A stretch of DNA of 5,296 bases, from assembly GCA_050945815.1 (NCBI GenBank), contig JBMNTQ010000146.1, positions 1-5,296 on the forward strand, written 5' to 3'. This stretch comes from JBMNTQ01 sp050945815. Its GTDB lineage: Bacteria; Bacillota; Clostridia; Christensenellales; JBMNTQ01. The position numbers and the translations under genes were made by a program. Below are positions 1 through 4,896 of the stretch, piece by piece. Under the pieces are notes generated by a model. It did no database searches. It worked only from the letters and a program-made list of their open reading frames with translations, and had not been told where the DNA came from. Position 1 is the first letter of the stretch, and every line of letters begins with the position of its first letter.

Positions 1-470
1 ACTTGAAAGCCTATGGGCTTGCACAATACATCAGCATTGATTTCGGCATGCTGAAAAGAATCGACTACTACACCGGCATTATTTTCCGCGGAATTACCGA
101 TGATTTGGGCTGTCCGATTCTGGCGGGCGGCCGCTACGATACGTTGATAGAATCCTTCGGAAGAGACGCTTGCGCTACAGGCTTTGCTATTGGCCTTAAA
201 CGCGTTCTGATCGCACTGGAGCGCCAGGGTAAGCTGCGTGAAATCCCCCGGCTGGATGCTGTGATCGGCGGGTTTGACCGTGGCGCCGTGTTTAAAGTTG
301 CGGAGGCGTTACGCAGTGAGGGGAAGATGGTGGAGCAGGTGATTTGCCCGGATACGGAGGATATGGATGAACAGGGGCTGATCGATTATGCACGGGGCAA
401 GGCAAAATCTGCTATATTCGTGTATGGCGAACAGGACTATGAGCGTTTTGATGTGGAGGTGGGGCAATGA
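1..470 (+). CDS. hisZ: ATP phosphoribosyltransferase regulatory subunit HisZ, C-terminal part (5' truncated)
   Basis: HisZ is a paralogue of class II histidyl-tRNA synthetase without aminoacylation activity. It joins short-form HisG to make the ATP-phosphoribosyltransferase that starts histidine synthesis in the cytoplasm, and is known to mediate histidine feedback. The reading frame is open from the window edge (codons in phase with base 3), so the N-terminal part is missing and about 155 residues remain. Visible are the histidine-pocket motif RIDYYTGIIF (about residues 19-28 of the fragment), a motif-3-like GGRYDTLIESFG (about 42-53) and TGFAIGLKRVL (about 59-69). A remnant alpha/beta C-terminal region follows. 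The usual synthetase RGLDYY reads KRIDYY, so the expected arginine aligns with lysine, which fits a non-catalytic HisZ. The stop overlaps the hisG start as ATGA, suggesting translational coupling. HisS is the alternative, but the short C-terminus and the hisG neighbour favour HisZ. Confidence 0.9.
   Translation, partial: LKAYGLAQYISIDFGMLKRIDYYTGIIFRGITDDLGCPILAGGRYDTLIESFGRDACATGFAIGLKRVLIALERQGKLREIPRLDAVIGGFDRGAVFKVAEALRSEGKMVEQVICPDTEDMDEQGLIDYARGKAKSAIFVYGEQDYERFDVEVGQ
455..460 (+). promoter_or_regulatory. Ribosome binding site of hisG
   Basis: GGAGGT lies inside the end of hisZ, 6 bases before the ATG at 467 and 9 bases before a second in-frame ATG at 470. Both starts are well placed. 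They differ by a single methionine, so the exact start is not settled by sequence alone. Confidence 0.7.
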
Positions 471-1111
471 TGAGGGAGACCACCATTGCACTGGCGAAAG
501 GAAGGCTGGGTGAGCTTTCCATCGATTTGCTGGAGCGTTGCGGCGTAGATTGCAGCGAGCTGCGAGAAGAAGGCCGTAAGCTGATTTTTTACGATAAGAA
601 AAACGGCTATCGTTTCTTGCTGGCCAAGCCCAGTGATGTTCCGACCTATGTTGAGCATGGCGCTGCCGACATCGGTATTGTAGGGAAAGATACTCTGATG
701 GAAGCGGACGCGCCGGTATACGAGATGTTGGACTTGGGCTTTGCAAAATGTTCCCTGTGTATCGCCGGGTATCCAGACCAGCGCAATAGCAGGGTGACTG
801 TTGCAAACAAGGTGGTGGCTACGAAATATCCCCATATTGCCCGGCGCTACTACCAAGCGATGGGGGAGAGCATCGACATCATTAAATTGAACGGTTCGAT
901 TGAAATCGCACCCTTGCTGGGCATTTCCCATGTGATTTTAGACATTGTGGAAAGCGGACGTACCCTCCAAGAGAACGGGCTGGTGGTTTTGGAAAAAATA
1001 TGCGATATTAGCGCACGGCTGATTGTCAATCGTGTCAGCCTGAAAACCAAGCACGACAGCATCAGTGTCCTGTTGCAGCGGATGCGGGAGGTGGTGGACA
1101 GCCATGATTAA
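467..1111 (+). CDS. hisG: ATP phosphoribosyltransferase catalytic subunit, short form
   Basis: HisG condenses ATP and PRPP to N1-(5-phosphoribosyl)-ATP, the first committed step of histidine synthesis. The product has 214 residues, the length of the short HisG class. That class lacks the C-terminal ACT-like regulatory domain and depends on HisZ, which is encoded immediately upstream. Visible motifs are ALAKGRL (8-14), GIVGKD (70-75), VATKYP (117-122), LNGSIEIAPLLG (141-152) and the PRPP-binding loop DIVESGRTL (159-167), all as expected in the family. The start overlaps the hisZ stop by 4 bases, and a Shine-Dalgarno GGAGGT precedes it. An ATG at 470 is an equally plausible start one codon later. 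The 3' end overlaps hisD by 8 bases. No damage or missing motif is seen. Confidence 0.97.
   Translation: MMRETTIALAKGRLGELSIDLLERCGVDCSELREEGRKLIFYDKKNGYRFLLAKPSDVPTYVEHGAADIGIVGKDTLMEADAPVYEMLDLGFAKCSLCIAGYPDQRNSRVTVANKVVATKYPHIARRYYQAMGESIDIIKLNGSIEIAPLLGISHVILDIVESGRTLQENGLVVLEKICDISARLIVNRVSLKTKHDSISVLLQRMREVVDSHD
1086..1092 (+). promoter_or_regulatory. Ribosome binding site of hisD
   Basis: GGGAGGT lies in the last codons of hisG, 11 bases before the ATG at 1104. It supports that ATG over the longer open frame beginning near 1065, which would overlap hisG by about 47 bases and add 13 residues not expected at a HisD N-terminus. Confidence 0.65.
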
Positions 1112-2390
1112 AACCTATGACGCTCAAGAAGATTTAGAGAGTTTGCGCGTCCTGCTTGCATCGAGGTCGCAATTGGATGCGGAGGAGGTTCAGCGCAGCG
1201 TACGCAGCATTTTGGCGGATGTGCGGCAGAAGGGCGATGAGGCCCTGTTTTCCTATATCGAAGCCCTAGACGGGGCAAAGCTGGCACCGGAGAGTTTGCG
1301 TTTGTCGCAATTGGAGATGCAAGCTGCGTTGGAGCGGATTGATCCGGCTTTGCGTGCAGCATTGGAGCGAGCGGCGGAGAATATTCGCACATTTCACGAA
1401 AAGCAAGTACAAACGGGGTTCTTTGACGACAGTAAGCCGGGCATCCTGCTGGGACAGATCGTGCGGCCTGTTGGCAGCGTTGGGCTTTATGTACCCGGCG
1501 GTACGGCTACCTATCCGTCGTCTGTGCTGATGAACGTCATTCCGGCCAAGGTTGCCGGAGTTTCCCGTATTGCTATGGCGACGCCGCCCAAAAAGAGCGG
1601 CATCAGCGACGTTATTGTCGCGGCGGCAAAGATCGGCGGGGTGGACGAGATATACCAGATGGGCGGGGCGCAGGCTATTGCCGCTTTTGCCTTTGGTACT
1701 GCAAGCGTGCCTCGGGTGGACAAAATTACCGGGCCGGGCAATATTTACGTTACCATGGCGAAACGGGAGGTTTACGGCTATGTTGGCATCGACATGCTGG
1801 CCGGCCCGTCGGAAATATTGGTGATTGCAGACGACAGCGCCAACCCTGCTTTTGTAGCTGCGGATATGCTTTCCCAGGCTGAGCATGACGTTCAGGCGGC
1901 GTCCGTTTTGGTGACCGACAGCAAAACCCTTGCCCAAACAGTAGAGAAAGAACTGGAGAGCCAGCTTTCAAGACTGCCGCGCAAAGAGATTGCTTGTCGT
2001 TCACTGGAACAATATGGTATGATCATTTTAGTTGAAAATTTGCAGGAAGCTATGGAGTTGTCTAACCTGATTGCTCCAGAACATCTGGAGCTGGCTGTAG
2101 AGGACCCTCAATCACTTTTACCGTTGGTGGAACATGCCGGCTCGATTTTTTTGGGGCACTATTCCCCGGAGCCATTGGGGGACTATTATGCCGGGCCGAA
2201 CCATGTTTTGCCCACCAGCTCGACGGCGCGGTTTTTCTCGCCCCTAGGTGTATATGATTTTATCAAGCGTTCCAGCGTGATCGGCTATGACAAAGAGAGC
2301 CTGCAAAAAGCTGCCGATGATATTATGCTGTTGGCAAAGCATGAGGGCTTGCATGCCCATAGCCGCAGCATTGGCATACGAAAGGAGTAA
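1104..2390 (+). CDS. hisD: Histidinol dehydrogenase
   Basis: HisD carries out the last two steps, oxidising L-histidinol to L-histidine with two NAD+ in a zinc-dependent reaction. From the ATG at 1104 the protein has 428 residues, typical for the family. The zinc ligands known from the E. coli enzyme have clear counterparts: Q258 and H261 in LSQAEHD, D360 in PLGDYY, and H419 in LHAHS. The catalytic pair E326-H327 is in IAPEHLE, and the conserved H367 is in GPNHVLPT. The NAD-site region YVPGGTATYPSS (129-140) and KITGPGN (207-213) are also present. The gene overlaps the end of hisG by 8 bases and ends 7 bases before hisB. All key residues are present, so an active enzyme is expected. Confidence 0.98.
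   Translation: MIKTYDAQEDLESLRVLLASRSQLDAEEVQRSVRSILADVRQKGDEALFSYIEALDGAKLAPESLRLSQLEMQAALERIDPALRAALERAAENIRTFHEKQVQTGFFDDSKPGILLGQIVRPVGSVGLYVPGGTATYPSSVLMNVIPAKVAGVSRIAMATPPKKSGISDVIVAAAKIGGVDEIYQMGGAQAIAAFAFGTASVPRVDKITGPGNIYVTMAKREVYGYVGIDMLAGPSEILVIADDSANPAFVAADMLSQAEHDVQAASVLVTDSKTLAQTVEKELESQLSRLPRKEIACRSLEQYGMIILVENLQEAMELSNLIAPEHLELAVEDPQSLLPLVEHAGSIFLGHYSPEPLGDYYAGPNHVLPTSSTARFFSPLGVYDFIKRSSVIGYDKESLQKAADDIMLLAKHEGLHAHSRSIGIRKE
2381..2387 (+). promoter_or_regulatory. Ribosome binding site of hisB
   Basis: AAAGGAG at the very end of hisD stands 10 bases before the ATG at 2398. It fixes that ATG as the hisB start, although the same frame is open back to about 2287 inside hisD. Confidence 0.75.
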
Positions 2391-2397
2391 TGAGCCT

Positions 2398-2991
2398 ATG
2401 CAAACCAAGCGTCTTGCCCGCTGTGTGCGCAAAACTCTGGAAACCGACGTGTGTGTGGAGCTTGTATTGGACGGGAAGGGCCTCTACACTGTGAGCACAG
2501 GGATTGGATTTTTCGACCATATGCTGGAGCTTTTTCTCAAGCATTCTATGATTGACGGCACCATTCAAGTAAATGGCGACATACTGGTGGATTCCCATCA
2601 TACCATCGAGGATACCGGTATTGCCCTTGGGAAAGCCATAGGTGAGGCTTTAGGCGACAAGGCGGGAATCACCCGCTACGGCACTTCATTTGTCCCGATG
2701 GATGAAGCTTTGTGCCGTGCCTGCGTAGACATCAGCGGCCGCCCTTATGTCGTATTTGACGCAGAATTTCCCAGCGAGATGGCAGGGCAGATGCAGACGG
2801 ATATGGTAGAGGAATTCTTCAGGGCTGTGGCCCACGGTGCTATGATTACCTTGCACATCTCACTTTTGTACGGGAGAAACAGCCACCATATGATCGAAGC
2901 GGCGTTCAAGGCGGTGGGCCGTTGTTTGCGACAGGCAATGCAGATTGATCCGAGGCAGACCGGTGTTCCCTCTACAAAGGGTGTTTTATAA
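2398..2991 (+). CDS. hisB: Imidazoleglycerol-phosphate dehydratase, monofunctional
   Basis: HisB dehydrates imidazole glycerol phosphate to imidazole acetol phosphate using manganese. The product is 197 residues, the size of the dehydratase alone. The HAD-type histidinol-phosphatase domain fused to it in enterobacteria is absent, so the phosphatase must be a separate gene elsewhere. The two internally repeated metal-binding halves are visible: GFFDHML (37-43) with DSHHTIEDTGI (65-75), and TLHISLLYGRNSHHMIEAAF (151-170) with the HH and E of the second site. The conserved C-terminal PSTKG (191-195) is present. The upstream in-frame extension into hisD is rejected, because the ribosome binding site at 2381-2387 fits the ATG at 2398 and the protein then begins where the family does. 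It is followed 21 bases later by hisA, with no hisH in between. Confidence 0.97.
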   Translation: MQTKRLARCVRKTLETDVCVELVLDGKGLYTVSTGIGFFDHMLELFLKHSMIDGTIQVNGDILVDSHHTIEDTGIALGKAIGEALGDKAGITRYGTSFVPMDEALCRACVDISGRPYVVFDAEFPSEMAGQMQTDMVEEFFRAVAHGAMITLHISLLYGRNSHHMIEAAFKAVGRCLRQAMQIDPRQTGVPSTKGVL

Positions 2992-3012
2992 GAAGAAGGA
3001 GCAGACAGACAT

Positions 3013-3732
3013 ATGATAATCTTTCCGGCGGTTGACATCAAAAACGGAAAATGTGTCCGCCTGATACAAGGGCGCGCGCAGGACGAGACCATCTATGGAG
3101 ACCCGGTGGCTATGGCCCAAAAATGGCAGGCTGCCGGCGCGCGCTATTTGCACGTTGTGGACCTAGATGGTGCCTTTTGCGGAAAGGGCGAGAACATACA
3201 AACCATTCGCGCTATGATTGGGGCACTGTATATTCCCATGCAATTGGGCGGCGGCATCCGCACAGTAGATGATATCGCCCAGAGGCTGGAAATGGGTGTA
3301 GACCGCGTTATTCTGGGTACAGTGGCTGTAGAGGACCCGGAACTGGTGGCAAAGGCTGCAGCGATGTATCCTGGCCGTATTGCCGTAGGCATCGATGCGA
3401 AACATGGGAAGGTTGCCATTCGAGGATGGGTGGAGGACAGCGGTATGGATGCGGTGGACTTAGCCAAGGGCATACAGGATGCGGGGGTGGACACGGTCAT
3501 CTACACCGATATCTCCCGGGACGGCATGTTGGGCGGCCCCAACTACGAGGCAACCCAAGCCATTGTGGAAACCGGCTTGCGGGTGATAGGCTCTGGCGGC
3601 GTTGGTAAGGGAGAACACCTGCGCATCTTATCCGATATTGGCTGTTATGGCGCGATTGTGGGTAAGGCGTTGTATGACGGGCGTATGGATATTTCAGAAG
3701 CTTTAGCATTTCAAAAGGATGGCGATAGTTGA
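3013..3732 (+). CDS. hisA: ProFAR isomerase (phosphoribosylformimino-AICAR-phosphate isomerase)
   Basis: HisA is a TIM-barrel enzyme that isomerises ProFAR to PRFAR by an Amadori rearrangement. The product has 239 residues, normal for the family. It starts with FPAVDIKNGKCVRLIQG, containing the first catalytic aspartate D8. The second catalytic aspartate is D128 in VGIDAKHG. Phosphate-binding segments are LGGGIRT (78-84) and GSGGVG (193-198), and YTDISRDGM (164-172) is a HisA signature. I considered HisF, its homologue, because hisF is missing here. The N-terminus and the YTDISRDG motif are those of HisA, and the HisF-type IPCLDV start is absent. AAGGAG at 2996-3001, 11 bases before the ATG, serves as ribosome binding site. 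hisIE follows after 15 bases. Confidence 0.96.
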   Translation: MIIFPAVDIKNGKCVRLIQGRAQDETIYGDPVAMAQKWQAAGARYLHVVDLDGAFCGKGENIQTIRAMIGALYIPMQLGGGIRTVDDIAQRLEMGVDRVILGTVAVEDPELVAKAAAMYPGRIAVGIDAKHGKVAIRGWVEDSGMDAVDLAKGIQDAGVDTVIYTDISRDGMLGGPNYEATQAIVETGLRVIGSGGVGKGEHLRILSDIGCYGAIVGKALYDGRMDISEALAFQKDGDS

Positions 3733-3747
3733 GGGGGCGTTTGCAGC

Positions 3748-4371
3748 ATGGATAGGATTTCACAGATCAAGTTTGATGAGAAGGGGCTTGTACCGGCTGT
3801 TGTGCAGGATGTGCGCACAAAGGCGGTGCTGATGCAGGCCTATATGAATCGGGAAGCGCTGGTGCAGACCATTCAGACAAAAAAGGCGACGTATTTCAGC
3901 CGCAGCCGCCAGCAGCTTTGGATTAAAGGCGAGACCAGCGGCAACACACAGGCTGTGAAGCGCATCTCCTATGATTGTGATGGGGATTGTATTTTGCTGG
4001 AAGTGGAACAGATGGGGATTGCCTGCCATACCGGCAAATACAGTTGTTTTCATAATTTGATCGAGCAGGCGGCGGATTTCGAGCTGGAGGAGGATGGCAA
4101 TATCTTGCGCGAGCTCTACGGCGTGATAGTCGATCGCCAGGCAAACCCTAAGGAAGGGTCGTATACCAACTATCTGTTGGAAAAGGGCGTCGACAAGATC
4201 GCGAAGAAGGTGGGCGAGGAAGCCTGTGAAGTGATCATTGGCGCTAAGAATGCCGATAAGGAAGAGACAGTCTACGAGATTGGCGACCTGCTGTATCACG
4301 TCCTGGTATTGATGGTAGACCAGAAAATTGCCTTGGAGGATGTTTTTGAGGAGTTGAAAGAGCGCAGATAG
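3748..4371 (+). CDS. hisIE: Bifunctional phosphoribosyl-AMP cyclohydrolase / phosphoribosyl-ATP pyrophosphohydrolase
   Basis: This 207-residue protein joins two enzymes that act in sequence. The C-terminal HisE part hydrolyses PR-ATP to PR-AMP, and the N-terminal HisI part opens the adenine ring of PR-AMP. HisI (about 1-107) shows WIKGETSGN (58-66) and DCDGD (76-80), whose aspartates 76, 78 and 80 match the known magnesium site. C77, C93 and C100 have the spacing of the known zinc site. HisE (about 115-207) shows KKVGEEACEV (153-162), AKN (166-168) and EIGDLLYH (177-184), the metal-binding helices of the MazG-like fold. The fusion length is usual for HisIE. GAGGGGG at 3731-3737, overlapping the hisA stop, lies 10 bases before the ATG. 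It is the last operon gene; a terminator starts 57 bases after the stop. Confidence 0.97.
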   Translation: MDRISQIKFDEKGLVPAVVQDVRTKAVLMQAYMNREALVQTIQTKKATYFSRSRQQLWIKGETSGNTQAVKRISYDCDGDCILLEVEQMGIACHTGKYSCFHNLIEQAADFELEEDGNILRELYGVIVDRQANPKEGSYTNYLLEKGVDKIAKKVGEEACEVIIGAKNADKEETVYEIGDLLYHVLVLMVDQKIALEDVFEELKERR

Positions 4372-4428
4372 CAGGCAGGCTTTTAACTGATTGCAGCGGC
4401 GCTGGGCGCGGTGGGAGTTGATGGAAAG

Positions 4429-4453
4429 CGAGGGATGAGCCCCTCGTTTTTTT
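4429..4453 (+). terminator. Rho-independent terminator of the his operon
   Basis: A perfect 6-bp stem CGAGGG/CCCTCG (4429-4434 with 4441-4446) with a 6-base loop is followed directly by seven T (4447-4453). It lies 57 bases after the hisIE stop on the same strand. The reverse strand lacks a good T-run beside the stem, so the signal is probably one-directional. Confidence 0.88.
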
Positions 4454-4480
4454 ATTCATGTTTTGGCAATCAGTATGCTG

Positions 4481-4541
4481 TCGAAGCTATCGCATAAAAC
4501 GTACCATCCTATCGAAGTGATAAAAAATATCGCATACCATC
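4481..4541 (+). repeat. Imperfect tandem duplication between the two terminators
   Basis: Three short words recur in the same order. TCGAAG is at 4481 and 4512, TATCGCATA at 4488 and 4528, and ACCATC at 4503 and 4536. The spacing between copies varies (31, 40 and 33 bases), so this looks like a decayed duplication of roughly 30-40 bases. The second copy forms one arm of the tRNA terminator hairpin. The words are read directly from the sequence; a duplication origin is an inference. Confidence 0.45.
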
Positions 4542-4559
4542 AAAAGATGATATGCGATA
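4522..4559 (-). terminator. Rho-independent terminator of the tRNA-Val gene
   Basis: Arms at 4528-4541 and 4546-4559 form a long hairpin around a 4-base loop (4542-4545). Nine outer pairs (TATCGCATA/TATGCGATA) and four inner pairs are perfect. The one interruption, C4537 opposite A4550 on the + strand, becomes a G-U pair in the - strand RNA, giving a continuous 14-bp stem. On the - strand six T (complement of 4522-4527) follow the stem after one A. Both facts show that the signal works on the - strand, 17 bases after the tRNA CCA end. Confidence 0.85.
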
Positions 4560-4576
4560 CAGCGGCAAATTGCCGT

Positions 4577-4652
4577 TGGTGGGAGCAACAGGGCTCGAAC
4601 CTGTGACCCCCTGCTTGTAAGGCAGGTGCTCTCCCAGCTGAGCTATGCTCCC
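4577..4652 (-). tRNA. tRNA-Val (anticodon UAC)
   Basis: Read on the - strand the 76-base gene folds into a standard cloverleaf. The acceptor stem is GGGAGCA/TGCTCCC (4646-4652 with 4581-4587), the D stem is GCTC/GAGC, and the anticodon stem is CCTGC/GCAGG with loop CTTACAA. The T stem is ACAGG/CCTGT with loop TTCGAGC. The anticodon TAC is at 4617-4619 and reads valine GUA-type codons, and other GUN codons by wobble if U34 is modified. The discriminator is A (4580) and the CCA end is encoded at 4577-4579. The gene is transcribed toward the his operon, alone, from its own promoter. Confidence 0.97.
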
Positions 4653-4654
4653 CC

Positions 4655-4672
4655 GTTGCATAAAAGCGCAAC
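4655..4672 (-). other. Short hairpin in the tRNA-Val 5' leader
   Basis: GTTGC (4655-4659) and GCAAC (4668-4672) can pair around an 8-base loop, two bases upstream of the mature tRNA 5' end. Counting from the -10 box, transcription should begin near 4672, so the precursor would start with this hairpin and then be cut by RNase P. Pairing is seen in the sequence; the start site is inferred. Confidence 0.4.
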
Positions 4673-4696
4673 AATAGGAGTATACAATATTGTTGC
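4668..4696. repeat. Perfect 9-bp inverted repeat centred on the tRNA promoter -10 element
   Basis: GCAACAATA (4668-4676) and TATTGTTGC (4688-4696) are exact reverse complements separated by 11 bases. The centre at 4682 lies within the -10 hexamer (4679-4684). Because half of it lies upstream of the expected transcript start, it would act as DNA rather than RNA, for example as a repressor operator. No known operator consensus is recognised. Confidence 0.5.
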
Positions 4697-4708
4697 TGGG
4701 CTTGTCAA
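4679..4708 (-). promoter_or_regulatory. Sigma-70/SigA-type promoter of tRNA-Val
   Basis: On the - strand a consensus -35 TTGACA (complement of 4703-4708) and a -10 TATACT (complement of 4679-4684, one mismatch to TATAAT) are separated by 18 bases. The predicted start is near 4672, about 20 bases before the mature tRNA. Confidence 0.85.
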
Positions 4709-4880
4709 GATGTTTTATAGTTAGAATATATAGTTTGCATAGAAAAGGCCCTATCCTGAAGGTAACCAGAACCGCTTTTTTAAGAACGGGCACTAAATCG
4801 CTGTTTTTATTGTAGATGCTGAAAATAGGTCTGTTCTGAAAATCGGAAATATGATAGGTTTATAAGGAAGCCATGAAACA
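4709..4880. other. AT-rich intergenic stretch upstream of the membrane-protein gene
   Basis: This stretch lies upstream of both the tRNA promoter (-) and the membrane-protein gene (+), and I see no convincing gene in it. A possible -10 TATGAT for the + strand gene is at 4850-4855, but no good -35 hexamer sits 16-18 bases before it. A direct repeat CTGAAAAT occurs at 4819-4826 and 4836-4843. An ATG at 4873 is in frame with the following gene but only 4 bases after AAGGA (4864-4868), so it is a weaker start candidate. Confidence 0.35.
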
Positions 4881-4887
4881 GAGGGGG
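4881..4887 (+). promoter_or_regulatory. Ribosome binding site of the membrane-protein gene
   Basis: GAGGGGG is 9 bases before the ATG at 4897 and decides that start over the in-frame ATG at 4873, which would add eight mostly polar residues (MKQRGKVD). Confidence 0.6.
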
Positions 4888-4896
4888 AAAGTGGAT

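Noticed and set aside
309..931. Two overlapping - strand open frames across hisZ and hisG
   Set aside because: Both are antisense to well-supported genes and show no recognisable protein features.
1266..1937. 223-codon open frame on the - strand inside hisD
   Set aside because: It lies fully within a complete hisD with all catalytic residues. Its Arg/His/Asn-rich composition is that of an antisense shadow.
2287..2397. 37-codon N-terminal extension of hisB into hisD
   Set aside because: The ribosome binding site at 2381-2387 and the usual HisB N-terminus both support the ATG at 2398.
3013..3732. Possibility that this gene is hisF, or a HisA that also replaces HisF
   Set aside because: The N-terminal FPAVDIKNGK and YTDISRDGM motifs are those of HisA. 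HisF activity also needs the HisH glutaminase or ammonia channelling, and nothing in the sequence suggests a dual role.
3760..4299. 179-codon open frame on the - strand inside hisIE
   Set aside because: It is antisense to an intact bifunctional HisIE, and I recognise no protein-family motif or start signal in it.
4394..4404. Small CAGC/GCTG hairpin after hisIE as a terminator
   Set aside because: The stem has only 4 bp and no T-run follows; the hairpin at 4429-4453 is the convincing terminator.
4756..4767. Short palindromes CCTGAAGG and GGTAACC in the spacer
   Set aside because: They are too short to distinguish from chance and have no associated promoter or T-run.
4509..4793. 94-codon open frame on the - strand across the tRNA, ending with a GSIAQLGEHLPYKQG-like peptide
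   Set aside because: This peptide is what a translated tRNA gene looks like. The frame also crosses the tRNA promoter and terminator, starts at GTG and has no ribosome binding site.
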